A stretch of 64,000 nt of DNA. Origin: Buddleja alternifolia (lineage: Eukaryota; Streptophyta; Magnoliopsida; Lamiales; Scrophulariaceae). Every line of letters starts with the position of its first letter. The stretch's first letter is position 1. Of the stretch, positions 35,225-46,855 are shown one piece after another. A program made the position numbers and the translations under genes. The stretch is taken from positions 20,528,375 through 20,592,374 of the forward strand of contig CM033408.1 in NCBI GenBank assembly GCA_019426215.1. The letters run 5' to 3'. Under the pieces are notes generated by a model. The model had not been told where the DNA came from and searched no databases. It saw nothing but the letters and a program-made list of their open reading frames with translations.

Positions 35225-36706
35225 TGATAAGTGCAATATTTATATATTTTATTACCTCTATCTTTAGCATTTTATTGTGATTATATGGCCATTGGAACTG
35301 ATTTTATCTCATTTTGTGATTTGGGCAAGAGTTGAAGTGCAAAATATCAATTTCAATCAAAATGACAGATTTGGCGATGTTTCGAAAATATTAATATATC
35401 TGGAGATGCAGACATTAGTTTATATTGAATTTTATCTAGTTGGAAAGCTAAGACAAAGGCCTATATTTCTTATGAAGAAGTCCAGACCCAGTTCGGAAGT
35501 TAAAGGGCTCGAAAGTGTTGAAGAATTTAATGAAGATTTCTGTTCTGGACTGGACTGGAATGCGCAGCTTTGGTGAAAAATTCATAACTAGAGTTATGTG
35601 TCTTGGATTCAGTCAAGGCCAGTTGGAAATGAAAGCTAACACATAAAGCTACAAATGTCTAGAAGGAGTCAAAGTCAGATTCGATGAATTAGAGGTGACA
35701 AATCAGAATGTAAAGTGAAGAATATATTCTCCATGCTTTGATGTTAAAGAGAAGAATATATTCTCCATGCTTTGATGTTAAAGGGAAGAATATATTCTCC
35801 ATGTCTTGATAAAGGAAGAGAGAATATATTCTCTCTATGATTATGTCATCTTTTCATTGCCTATATATGTCTTGCAAGAGTTGAAGAAAAACAACAAAAA
35901 CAAGAAGAAAACAAAGAGAAGAGAGTTAGAAAAAATAGTATTTTCAAGTTTTATGCTTACAATTATGAGTAGCTAAGTTTTTATTTCGATTCAAGGGAGT
36001 TCATTTTGATTCACATGTTGTGAGACACGGAGCTTCATCTATCTATCTACGGTTTGATTATCTTTTGTTTCTTATTCTTAATGTTCATGCTTGTTTAGAT
36101 AATAATCTAAGGTGCACATTAGTTGATTATCTATTACAATCTATTGCTAACAAATCTTCATAATCCGTAATTGTTATGTTTGATTTGTGCATGTAGCAAT
36201 TAGGTTTTCATGATTAGGATCCCAATTTTCGTTGATAACCTAAGGGAAACATTAGAGTAAATTAAATAGTTGGCGCTTGCTTAAACTATTGTTTATCCTT
36301 AGTCGCTTCTAATTCGTTATGCTATTATTAACATGATTAGGATTGCTTAATACCGAGTCAGTTGATAATAAGAATTTAACTGGGTGATGGGCTTTGGTTA
36401 ATGATATACGGAAGTTAATAGGGATATAAATAGCTGGTTATTTATGTTCTTGGCTAAGTAATCAAAGAATAGATAGTATTTTAGATGTCTATGATCAACT
36501 TGAATTGAAGAACGAACTATCCTTGAATCGATGCTTTACATTTATTGAACTTCCTATTTAATTCCTGTCATTATTAATTCATCAAACAAACCTCCCCATT
36601 GAATATTATTTTGATCAACCAATCTCTAGGGTTCGACCTGGACTTACGAGTACTACAAATTCTTGTGAGAACAGTAATTATATTTTGGTGCATTCGACAC
36701 GTACCA
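35225..36706 (+). mobile_element. Solo LTR of an unassigned LTR retrotransposon inside C ORF3
   Basis: 1,482 bp, TGATAAGTGC...GACACGTACCA, flanked by perfect TSD GCCAG (35220-35224 and 36707-36711). The sequence on either side rejoins into the ORF3 reading seen in A2 (GAGCCAGCCAAGCC). No PBS or coding sequence inside; a TATA-like CCTATATATG is near 35861. Strand is by TG...CA convention only; superfamily not assigned. The open stretch at 35277-35576 inside it shows no recognisable protein. Confidence 0.88.
35717..35818 (+). repeat. 34-bp tandem repeat in the solo LTR
   Basis: Three copies of a unit beginning GAAGAATATATTCTCCATG at 35717, 35751 and 35785, with a partial fourth (AGAATATATTCTC) near 35820. 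The AATATATT core is palindromic. Confidence 0.85.
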
Positions 36707-37025
36707 GCCAGCCAAGCCAGCAAAGAAATAAATGAAGAAGTCGGAGCCCAAGAAGAAACCGAAGTCTCCCTCTCCTTCTCCTAAATCTCCCTCTCCACCT
36801 CCAACGTTTATCTTCCCTCAGGAAGAAGAAGAAGAGAAGTAGTAGAAGAAGTACCGCTTGCCCTAAAGAGTACTCCTTCATCCACCCCAGCTGCATCAAC
36901 AAGCGCTCCAGTAGAGCCCGCACTTGAAGAACCAGCAAGTGTTCCACCTTCATCTAACGATGTTCCTGAAATCAGCTCAGATCCTAAAGTCGCTACTTGA
37001 TCTGAGAGGCTTTCCTGTGTTCAGG

Positions 37026-37107
37026 GTAAGTACTTGTGCTAGGCAAAGTAGTTTATCATTTCCTCGTTAGTTTCTAAGTCTCTAACGCTAGGATAAAATC
37101 CTTTCAA
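37026..37107 (+). other. C ORF3 intron 1, acceptor lost
   Basis: Donor TCAGG|GTAAGTACTTG is intact, but the acceptor is TTTCAA where A2 and B have TTTCAG. Exon 2 would start at 37108, again giving 186 bp. Confidence 0.65.
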
Positions 37108-37293
37108 CCGAGTGTGAAGCAAATATTTAGACTATTCTTAACACTCTTGAGGATTTGCATATTCACATCCGTGCTGATCCAATCACTTCTTTTCTCGATT
37201 TAGATCTAGAAGAAGTTGTTTCGGAGCCTGAGGAAACTGTACCAAATGTTGAAACAAATCAAGCGACTGCGTCAGTCGATGATAGTCCTCAGG

Positions 37294-37374
37294 GTAAGCG
37301 TTGTAGTCTCTTATTTGTAATTTCTACTTAGTAGAAATTTTTGCTTGCTTTTCTCAAACGCTTACTTGTATCAG
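37294..37374 (+). other. C ORF3 intron 2
   Basis: Donor CTCAGG|GTAAGCG, acceptor TTGTATCAG, 81 bp, phase 1. Confidence 0.75.
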
Positions 37375-40232
37375 CTCAAAGTGCACAAGCTTTTGATGCA
37401 CCTCGCCCTCCCGAGGAAGATATAGAGTTGGATGTTGATTTATCAACAGTTGTGGAAATTGCTTGAGAAGTTCGTTCGGTCATTCCAGACGCTGAAATAT
37501 CACCAGCTCAGGAAGCAACTAAGGATGCTGAGAAATTGACAGAAGTAGTTGTTCCTTTTGTCCCCACTCCAACTGGTCCTCCTCCTCCAGCAGTTTATTT
37601 CTTTCCAAGAGGCTATAATGAAGATTTGGAATATTATTATGCCTGGAGAGAAACGACGCTTAGGCAACTGATTGATATGGAGCTCAACTTTCAAGCTACG
37701 CTTCACAATCCTAATCTTTCTGATGCTCAAAAGACAACAATTTTTTAGTCGCTTGCCAATGGTGACTTAATTTCAATGAAAGAACTTATCGCTCGTCTGG
37801 ACTATTTGGAAATTCCACAAAAAAAATTTGATGAGTTCGAAAACAAATGCTTTCAAGAAGTCGGCAAGATCCTGGAACGAAGTTATTCTTTCCGTCGAAC
37901 CCATATCCAGATAAGGAATCCTCATATTGGCAACTGGGGAAAGAATCCAGATGAAGATCTTCTGAATAAAATAAGTTATTCAGCGGTTCCAAAAGTTGTT
38001 CATTCAAAAGCAAATCTGTCCTCAGCCAAACCCTTACGCTTATGGAAGGGAAAGGGTGTAGCAACTCAAAAACACCCTAACCCTATTAATGAGTGGGTTG
38101 AAGATGAATCCAGAGTCTGGGCAGATAATGTTTTGCAAGAAAAATCGCGTTTGAAGACACTGCTAAATGCTCAGACTGATTCAGAATTGAATGCAACTCT
38201 CAGCCATCGATGGAAAATGGATACTAGAAGATGGGCAGAGGAATTTGTATTGCATTGTCATACAATTGATGAGATGCAAAAATATCCATTTCTATTCAAT
38301 TTTGGAATAGAGTACAGACGTAGAGGATATGCTTTGTTTTTGCTGTACAGGCATGAATCTCTTGTAGGTCCAATCAGTCAGCTCCCCTACTTTCGAAGAG
38401 GCACTGAAGGCTACATCTGAGAACATCTCAGACAAATCAGTCAAGGGGGTTATGGGTTGAATTTTGCTCAACGATTCCAGGTTGATCTAAATGAAGACGT
38501 TTCCTCAAGCAAGCGACGAGCACTTCAAGAACCTAGCCATCAAGAGTCTTGACTGATTACTTTGCAGATTTTCACAGAGACAGGAGAGCGGTTGTAGAAA
38601 ATGCACAATTGCTGGACATCTCATTCGCTGAATATTTTAGCCTAAATCCTTTCATAGGCTATAATCTTTACCCTATTCTCTTCTGTGAGCAGAATATTCA
38701 AGTAACCAAGATGATATCGCTTATTTGGCCAGTAGACCAAGAAGCTGCCAGAGCGCTGATGCCATTTATTTTGGACTTCTACAACTTTTACACCTAAGGA
38801 GTTGATCTGCTGGAAGGAGTGCAACTTGCACTAAGCAATTAATAACGCGAAGACACTATATTCTTTATCCCGCAGACCAACCTGATTAGTCCAAGGCATG
38901 TCAAGGAAGCAATTGGCCATCTCTGGGTTATCGCTGTTGAAAATCAAGCTTCTCCGATCGAGATTGTTGCAATAGAAGAGGAATAAACTCCTACTGTGGA
39001 AGTCGCTCAAACCGCAGACGCTGATATGCAAGACGTTGTCCCCAATGCTCCAGCAGTCGAGGTTCCCCTTGTTGAACAAGTTGTTCAAATTGATGCCGCA
39101 ACTCAGACGCTTGACTCAACAACAGAAGAAGTTCATGCTGAAATAGCCGCAGAGCCTAAAGACCCTTTTATTCGAGATAAAACCAAAGGCAAGGCTACTG
39201 TCTCTAGCTCATACGGACTTATTCCGTATCCTGAGCGTTCTTCTTCGGACTCAGACTCAGACAGTGATCCAGATGCTCGAGATTTCAGACAAGCAGTACG
39301 GAACTCGCTCAGCAACATAGAGGGTTCTTACTCAAAGATTTTTGATACTGCTGATAGGCAAATCCGAATAATGTCTGACACTCGAAGCTGTGATATTTCC
39401 AATGCTGCTAACAAAACTACTATTGCCATCATAGACAGCATATCACCTCTAGTCACTGAACTCCCCTCATAATTCAAATGTCATTTAGCCCAGAACACTT
39501 CAGCTGATACTAAGAGGCACAATTCTTCAAATGTTGTTGCTCAGATATCGCTCAACAAGTCGCTCTAATTGTTGAAGAAGTTCGGCTATTGCGCAAGCTG
39601 ACCTGAAAACCTCTTATGATGATGCCAAGAAGGGGGAAAATGAGAAAGAAAATCATCAATCGACCAAAGCCTCGAAAGAATCTATCTCCAAAACCGATAA
39701 TAAGCACAGGCGTTCTATGTTCGATGAAATAGCAGGTATAAAGAAAATGCTATCTAAAAAGCGCAAGCCAAGACATTTATCATGACTTGATCCGAGAACT
39801 TGGAATTCCTCCGAGGGATTGGGTGGAAAGACTTTTAGAGTTAAAGAAAAGAGCTAAACAGAGAAGACATGATTTTGATGAAGTCTAGTACACTACCATG
39901 TTAGACATTGATCGACTCTTGCTGGACTTAGCAAATGAAATCTATCAAGGAGAAGAAATGTCCAAGCGACAAAGAAGATGATGGCTCATTTCTTTTTCTT
40001 TTCTTTATATGTTGTTTTTGTTTTAAATTCTTTTCACTCAGCTCAATCATCCGTATACTTTGTTTGAAATTATATGAATAAATGATTGAACGTTGAAACA
40101 CCTTGTCGAGGCTAATCTAACTACTAACTAACTTATCTAACTTTCTAACGATAACTTATATTTATTTAGGCTTTTCTTTAAAAACTCTTAAACTATAAAA
40201 GAGTTATAAGAGTTAAAGGTCTTAACATCATC

Positions 40233-40246
40233 AAAAAAGGGGAAAT
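40233..40246 (+). other. C polypurine tract
   Basis: AAAAAAGGGGAAAT directly before the 3' LTR, which starts TATTAGG (TG changed to TA). Confidence 0.78.
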
Positions 40247-41760
40247 TATTAGGATTTTCATGTTAGATGTTTTGATGATGACAAGATAAGACTTTATGTT
40301 AGACCCCAAATATAATGTAAGTTTCTATTTTTATAGATCAATGTATAAGCGTTCGAAAGTTTGTAAGTTTATTTAGGCTTGTAATTTTATTTTTATAGAT
40401 TTTAGACTAAGTGAGTCTATTAGAGAGGAAGTTGAAGATCAGCGTCTGAAGTCAAATGAAGATGAAGATTTGTTCTTAGCAACTGTCAAATGCTAAAGGA
40501 ATATTTTAGGATTTACGGATCAAGCGCTCAAAGCACTCCAGGGATCAGTATCACATTCACCTTAAATAAATCCTCAAGTCATGAAGGACTTAAATGCAAT
40601 CATTCAACGGACATTTATTTCTAACGGAAAATAAATTCAAATGCATTAAATGTCTGATAAGTGCATTAAATGTGATAAGCTAGTATGACTTGTGGACAAG
40701 ACACCTTTTGACTAGACTGTCAGGATTTCAGAGTTCAAAGTTGCTCTCATCCAATCGGAACCAGCATGATTTCAGGAATGTCAGGAGCATGATTTCAGGA
40801 ATGTCAAAGAAAAGGTAGAATCACGTGCCGCGTGAAAGGCAAGCGCTCACATGTGTCCATCGGACAGATCCCAAGAATTGCCTATAAATACCTCATTCCG
40901 GCAAACCCTAAAAAGATATACATATATATACGTACATGCACAAGAAAACTTTGCTGAAATTCTCTTTAAAAGAAAAAACTTAGAAACTCCATAGCCAAAA
41001 TTTCTTCAAGCTTTTTACATACATTCCATACAGTCACAAATATCTCAAACATCTTCCAAAGAAGGAACCTAAATTCTTACTGAGATATTCCAAGTTGTTT
41101 GATCTTTCCAAAAACAAACAAACCTTTGTGATAAAACCCTCAACCTTTCATCTGAGTGAGAAAGTTGTTGAAATCCCTTACAGGCAGTATTTCTAAGTGA
41201 GAGAAGCTTGTAGAAGAAGATCTTCATTGGTGCTGAAATTTGTGTGATCAAGGAGCCCGAGATCATTTTCACCTATTTACTACCTTGTAGAAGATTCTGT
41301 GTGATTCTTTGATAATCATCTTAGTAAATTCCCTCCAAGTGAAAAAGGAGAAGAATGACGTAGCTGGGATTACATCACCCAGTGAACCTTACAATTTCTT
41401 TTGTCATTTACTTTCATTATTGTCTTGTTTTATATTATATTATTTATTCTAAAAAAGACAAGTTAATCTGCTAAGTGAGTATTTAATTAAAACGAACGCA
41501 AAAGCTTTAAAATCATTTCCGCTGTGCTAACCCTGATTAAGCGATCTAAGCATTACCCCACTTTGGTAAATTGTTAAAATCACTAAGTCTAAGTTATTTT
41601 TACTGAAGCGTCTGACCCAAGCGCTCAGCTTCCTAAGCGTTCTAATCTTTAAAAGTGATACGAATTTTTTGAAGTCGAAAAAGACTTCAGGATCTATTCA
41701 ACCCCCTTCCCCCCCCCCCCCCCCCCTGTAGACCCTTTCATAAGCCACTTGGGACCACCA
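40247..41760 (+). repeat. C 3' LTR
   Basis: 1,514 bp. Compared with 27228-28723 it lacks about 35 bp near 40410 and has a 22-bp tandem duplication near 40770-40805 (GCATGATTTCAGGAATGTCA twice). Ends GGGACCACCA followed by TSD TCTTA. Carries an 18-C run at 41709-41726. Confidence 0.9.
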
Positions 41761-42568
41761 TCTTATCATTTCATTCTCAATTAGGTTTTGATGTGGGTCA
41801 ACAGTACTAGCTAGGGACACCCGCATCCTTGGTTTCCTTCCATTGCCATTTGAGACGAACCTAACGAGTTGCAATTTCAAAAATGAAAGAGGAAAATCTT
41901 TAGTTGTTTTCTAAAAGGATGTTTTGGTAATTTGTTATTTGATAAACGAATAACGACATTTAAAGAGTTAATTAATTAATTAGATTAATTAATTAGAATT
42001 AACTTTATTTAATGAATTGGATTAATTAAATAAATTAATTTATAAAATAATTAATTGGATTTAATTATTTGATAGTCTAATTGGCCAATAATTAATTAGA
42101 TTAATTATTTGATTGTTTAATGGGTTATTTAGTTGAGCCAAATAATTAATTAAACAATAAACTAAGTTGAAAGTCAACTTAGCCCAATGATAGGCCCATA
42201 GGCATGTGGCACTAAATATGGGATTGGGATTATAAAATCCCTAATTTTATCTTAGACAACAACACTCCGAAAAATCTAGACAAAAAACATACGTGAAAAC
42301 TGTCTCCCTCTCACACTCTTTAGCCGTCGTTCTTCAAGGAAGAAAGGAGGAAGAGATTTTTCCATCTTTCATCTGCATGATATCTACAAGCAAGAGCTTA
42401 GAGTTGTTGCTACAAAAGATCATAAGATTCCCACCAAAGCGGAATGGTAAGTAATTTGTGTTCTTCTCTTTTGTTTTGTATCAAAACTCATAAAACCATG
42501 GAGTGGTCCATGGATTGGGATTTGTCATGCGTTATTTTCTGCTGCGCATGGTGCGACAAATCCCAATA
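41761..42568 (+). repeat. D 3' LTR, right piece
   Basis: Continuation of the D LTR after element C (first five bases are the C TSD). AT-rich TTAATTAA-like stretch, then a transcript-leader-like segment (CTAATTTTATCTTAGACAAC) and a probable end at GCGACAAATCCCAATA near 42568. No gene. Confidence 0.55.
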
Positions 42569-42937
42569 ATGATTTTCTTCCATGTTTTTATCAGCTTTAC
42601 TATTAGTCCTCTAACCCTGCTATCTTCGAGCTTTCCTTTCAGTCTTCCTTTGAGGTAGTCCATGAGCTTTCCTTAAATCCATGAGGACCAATCCTTTTGG
42701 GCCCAATTGTTCAAAGTGATATTTACGTCCATCAAAATATTTATAAAATAATTCAAAAAAAAATTGTGAAGAAAAAGACAGGTCATCTTCTTCATCACAG
42801 AACCCCCAATCCCAATCCCAAACCAATTTTCCACATCAGCCTCGTACTCGCGCCCCCTCCTCCCTCCACACTGTAGTGCCGCTACACCATTTAAGATGAA
42901 GTTGATGTTGGGAACATTGCCTCACGCGGCCAGCCCC
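42569..42937. repeat. Left flank of LTR E: decayed inverted-repeat element arm
   Basis: No gene. The stretch at about 42740-42800 (TTTATAAAATAATTC..., then AAAGACAGGTCATCTTCTTCA) is the inverted counterpart of 46303-46390, so LTR E seems to have inserted in an older inverted-repeat DNA transposon. Outer ends not located. Confidence 0.35.
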
Positions 42938-43440
42938 TGGGTTGTCGAATGCGCAGCGGAAGGTATAAAACAACACTTTTTATAAAAACAAAATTGACAT
43001 CCCCTAAACAAGGGTTAGCTTGACATGGTACCATCAGATTTTAACAAAAACTAACAAGGGGGTTTTCACATGTTTACCTCGTTAACGAAAATACAATAAT
43101 AAATCTTGCGGACTTTAGTTGCCTTGGATTTGGCTTCCTTCAACACTTCAGATGTCGCGTCTCTATGGTGTATCCACAACTTAGTTCGCACACTCGATAA
43201 TCTCCACCAGTGCTAGCAAGGAGAAAATCTAATACTTGGCTTAAAGAAATAAAGGATAGGAATTGTTTCTTATGTTATTCGTTCTCAACACATGAGCTTG
43301 AAGAACATATGAAACAGGGTTGAAAAGAGAAAAGAAAGAACGAATATTTTTCACTCTTGGAATTGTGATTAGGTTAGTTAGATTAATTATACACTAAATA
43401 TAATATATACATATACAGAGATTTCAAAAAGATGGAAACT

Positions 43441-43576
43441 CTCACACACATACACACACACACGACACACACCAAAATACATTCCGTGCGTGTGTGTGTG
43501 TGTGTGTATATATATATATCATTTTATGTATTATTCCATAAAATTGGGATCCTCCCAAATATAAATAAGATCTATC

Positions 43577-43609
<33 letters not shown>

Positions 43610-43610
43610 C
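43441..43610. repeat. CA/TG and TA microsatellites
   Basis: Runs of CACACA (43442-43470), TGTGTG (43489-43506), and TATATA (43507-43519, 43583-43609). The open frame crossing them is low-complexity only. Confidence 0.85.
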
Positions 43611-43647
43611 TTTCCATATAACTAATTAGTTAACTAATTAATTAAAT

Positions 43648-44753
43648 GGGATAATTACCCTGGACATACCTGAGGTCTTGTGAAATTACAAAAAACATCC
43701 TCTAGTTCAATAAATTACATCTAACATCCATTCCGTTTCTACCGTCTAACATTGAGCACCTTCCGTTAGGGTTCCGTTAAATTTTTAGGTGAATTTCCAA
43801 AAATACCCCTGACTTTTTCTGGACCAAAGGACCAAATTTTTTTTGGGCAATTATACTCTTTTGGTGTTATTTGTAATATTTTATAAAAGTATAGGTGTTA
43901 TATGTAATTTCGTGTATGTAAAGTATATAAATAATTATGTTTAATTAAAAATTATTATCAATAAATTAAAAAAATTCTAAATTATTAAAATTATAAAATA
44001 AAAAAATTATGTGTAAAATATCATTTTATTCTTTTAATCAAATTAATATATAATAATTTAGGTTATATAATAATTTATATAAATTAAAATTTTATACTTT
44101 AAATCAATTTATAAAATTTATAAATAAATTTAAAATTTGTATTTTAATTAAATAAAAAAAAGAAAAAAAAGGGGTGGGGAACTGTTCATCGTCTTCCCCA
44201 TCCCTCTTCCCCCCCCCCCCCCCAGCATCCCCACGCACACACATAGCAATAGAACGCACACACACACAGCAACACACACACACACAGAGCAATACACACA
44301 CACAATAGAACACACACACACACAGAGTAATACACACATGCAGCAACACACACACACAGAGCAATACACAAACACGCAGTCACACACACTCACACACAGG
44401 AATACACACATTCACACACACTTTTGTAAGATACACACACACACATATATATATACACATAGATATATATATATAACTACTTTTTAAAAAAAATTAATTT
44501 TAATTTTAAAATTGGTATTTGAAGTAAATTTAGAGATGTAAAAGGGCAATATGGTAATTCAGTTTTTTTTTTTTTTCCAATATTTTTTTCTTTTTTTTGT
44601 TACTATTCCGTAAGGGCAAATATGTCTTTTGACACTTTCCATCCATTTTTACATCAATACATGAAAACCTAGGATGTTAGATGTAATTTATTGAACTAGG
44701 GGATATTTTTTGTAATTTCGCAATACCTCAGGTATGTCCAGTGTAATTATCCC
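43648..44753. mobile_element. Mutator-like non-autonomous transposon with long TIRs
   Basis: Starts GGGATAATTACCCTGGACAT and ends with its inverse, ATGTCCAGTGTAATTATCCC; arms are about 100 bp (including the inverted ACATCTAACATCC motif). Perfect 10-bp TSD TTAATTAAAT at 43638-43647 and 44754-44763. Long TIRs with a 9-11 bp TSD are the Mutator signature. The interior is AT-rich with a poly-C run (44210-44223) and CA-rich microsatellite (44230-44450). No transposase. Confidence 0.88.
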
Positions 44754-44811
44754 TTAATTAAATAGATCTTACTATATATATTTAGATATATACAATATTA
44801 TATAAAGATAC

Positions 44812-44851
<40 letters not shown>

Positions 44852-46162
44852 AGACTTGGTGAACAAGAAAAAATCCTTTCACCATACACACATATATACA
44901 CGCCTATATTATATATACATATATGTGTGTGTATAATATTTTCTCTTTCATATATTAATTTATTAGACCACTAATTAATTAATTAACTAGTCTTTCTCGA
45001 TTTAATATTTCAATATTAAATTATAAGACCTTTTATTAATTAAGACCACTTAATTCATTAATTTTTCTCCCCGATTAATTAATTCCAATTAATTAATCTC
45101 TTCATTAATTCACAAATAATTAACTTAGCTAATAGGTACTACACTAAGTCTGTGACCCCTTAGGCTCGTTAACAAATAGCAATATTTAATTTTTTGGCTA
45201 AATTAATTATCCAAATAATTAATTTGGACCTTGAATTAATTCACCTAATTAATTCAAGGCACCTATTGGTCATGGATCGATGTCTAGCAACGTCACCATA
45301 ACTTCCTAGATGTTAACGATGAAAGCAAACATCTCCATGTTACAATCTTCATGTGAGTCGAATCCCTCCATCTTCTTCCCGTTTAAGGTCTAGAGTATGG
45401 TTATAGTCGAAACCATAATAACCTCAGAAACTATGACTATGTTGGAAACACTAATGATCAGGTCTTTAAACAAGGATCACCATTCCTTCGTTTAAGATCC
45501 TGCACCGGAGACTTATAACGATCATTCAGAGTTTACTCAACAGCATAGAAAATGCCAGGCAGTTAGCCCTGGATGGATCCCTGCCAATGCCATCTGTTCC
45601 GTTACACTACCAAACTATACCTGACATACGCTGTCGTGTGACTATCCTGTAGTCCGCGCCGCAGTGGAAGCATAGTGGGTAGTATCTTTTCCAGACATGA
45701 CACCTCAGGTCAAAGGATTAACCTCACACTAAGAAATCGAAAGACTTCTAGTTCGACTAGAACCAACGAGATGTCGTTGTGGGGTAGTTCAATTCCATCC
45801 TTCTCCAAAGTATGCATCTCCATATATGCACTGACTCGGCAGGTCATTGTCTAAGGAACAAGACACTTTCCCATTTGAGAATGACATATACAGATAAGTT
45901 TTGGCGAGACTATGATATCCCTTATCTCATTGTCTCTATGACTTGAAATGGGTTTTATGGATTACAGCCCTTGAGAGTATTCCTAGAGTTACGTACCACT
46001 CCCCTACCTCTGTGTAATCCAAAGGGATCTTTATCCAGACTATACAAGTGATTTACGATAAAGACAATACCAATAGGTTTGATATGCTGTGAAAGACAAG
46101 ACAATCATAGCATTTATATTTCAGTGATTTAAGCAAACAGATGGCTCGTCGGGCATATAACA

Positions 46163-46306
46163 CTATCAGTTGACATGGAGGTGGGTATGGATTTTGGAGG
46201 GGGTAGTGGAGGTGTGGGTATAGGTGGTGGATTTGGCGGTGGGACAATTGGTGGTGGGTCGGATGTTATAGGTGGCAGTCGCAGCGGTGGTGGTGGACAG
46301 CGTGAA
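46163..46306. other. GGT-rich low-complexity stretch
   Basis: G-rich imperfect repeats of GGTGG(T/A) encoding Gly-rich frames by chance. Lies between LTR E and the 156-bp tandem repeat; no supported gene. Confidence 0.5.
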
Positions 46307-46618
46307 GAAGATGACTGGTCTTTTTCTCTTTCTTTTTCATTTTTCTGTTGTTTTATTTTTTATTTTATTTTATAAGTATTTTGTTTTTATATTTATTTTT
46401 GAGATTAACGGTGTCACACGCCTTTTTCCATCATTTTTTTATGGACGAGACCAAAACTGCAGGAAGATGACTGGTTTTTTTCTCTTTCTTTTTCATTTTT
46501 CTGTTGTTTTATTTTTTATTTTATTTTATAAGTATTTTGTTTTTATATTTATTTTTGAGATTAACGGTGTCACACGCCTTTTTCCATCATTTTTTTATGG
46601 ACGAGACCAAAACTGCAG
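46307..46618. repeat. 156-bp tandem duplication
   Basis: Two adjacent copies (46307-46462 and 46463-46618), starting GAAGATGACTGG and ending CCAAAACTGCAG; I see one base difference (TGGTC versus TGGTT). The open frame across it is an artefact of the repeat. Confidence 0.9.
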
Positions 46619-46855
46619 GTTTTTTAGTCCTATGGGACGATAAGTGCAAATAAAATTATAATGGTACTAAATTTGAAACGTGCGAAATTTTAGGGGACCA
46701 TAAATGAAATTTTTCCCTTTTCTGGAAAATAAATTAAGAATACAAAACAAGGACATGTTATGTGCATCTGATTATCAACTATTTGATTGTTTGACCAGCA
46801 TAGTGTTTTTTTTGGAAAAAATTCCACTTTTTAATTAGGGGTCATGACAAAATAG

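Larger units (their letters stand above)
34309..39981 (+). pseudogene. C ORF3: extra 3' gene, split by a solo LTR
   Basis: Starts MAPKSSKSAAEKSSK; frameshifts near 34630 and 34820 interrupt exon 1. At KVAEP the solo LTR 35225-36706 is inserted, after which the basic and Pro-rich part of exon 1 resumes with stops. Exon 2 (37108-37293) is again 186 bp, with one TAG near 37129. Exon 3 (from 37375) has TGA near 37463, TAG near 37746 and TGA near 38418, but keeps FFPRGYNEDLEYYYAWRET and RRWAEEFVLHCHTIDE. The exon 3 protein differs much more from A2 and B than exon 1 does. A deletion near 39770 shortens the C-terminus, which ends at RQRR. Confidence 0.75.
27228..41760 (+). mobile_element. Element C: full-length Sirevirus-like Ty1/Copia retrotransposon with TSD TCTTA
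   Basis: 5' LTR 27228-28723, PBS 28726-28737, gag, pol, spacer, ORF3, polypurine tract and 3' LTR 40247-41760, flanked by TCTTA at 27223-27227 and 41761-41765. Length 14,533 bp, including a 1,482-bp solo LTR of another element inside ORF3. It is inserted in the LTR of element D. It has the best preserved RT/RNase H of the family here. Confidence 0.93.
42938..46162 (-). repeat. LTR E: minus-strand LTR (probable solo LTR) of a Copia-like element, interrupted by a MULE
   Basis: On the minus strand it begins TGTTATATGCCCGACGAGCC (46162) and ends with TTCCGCTGCGCATTCGACAA (about 42943), styles of terminus known from Copia LTRs. No PBS, gag or pol on either side. A 1.1-kb Mutator-like element (43648-44753) sits inside. 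TA- and CA-microsatellites near 43440-43610 and 44810-44930 are part of it. No TSD found, so ends are approximate. Confidence 0.5.

Noticed and set aside
35277..35576. 99-codon open frame in C
   Set aside because: Lies wholly inside the solo LTR, has no recognisable motif and no counterpart in other copies.
44104..44411. Cys/Val-rich minus-strand open frames
   Set aside because: They translate CA/TG microsatellites and poly-C in a MULE; not genes.
46175..46643. Gly-rich and Phe-rich plus-strand open frames
   Set aside because: Products of GGT-rich low complexity and the 156-bp tandem repeat.
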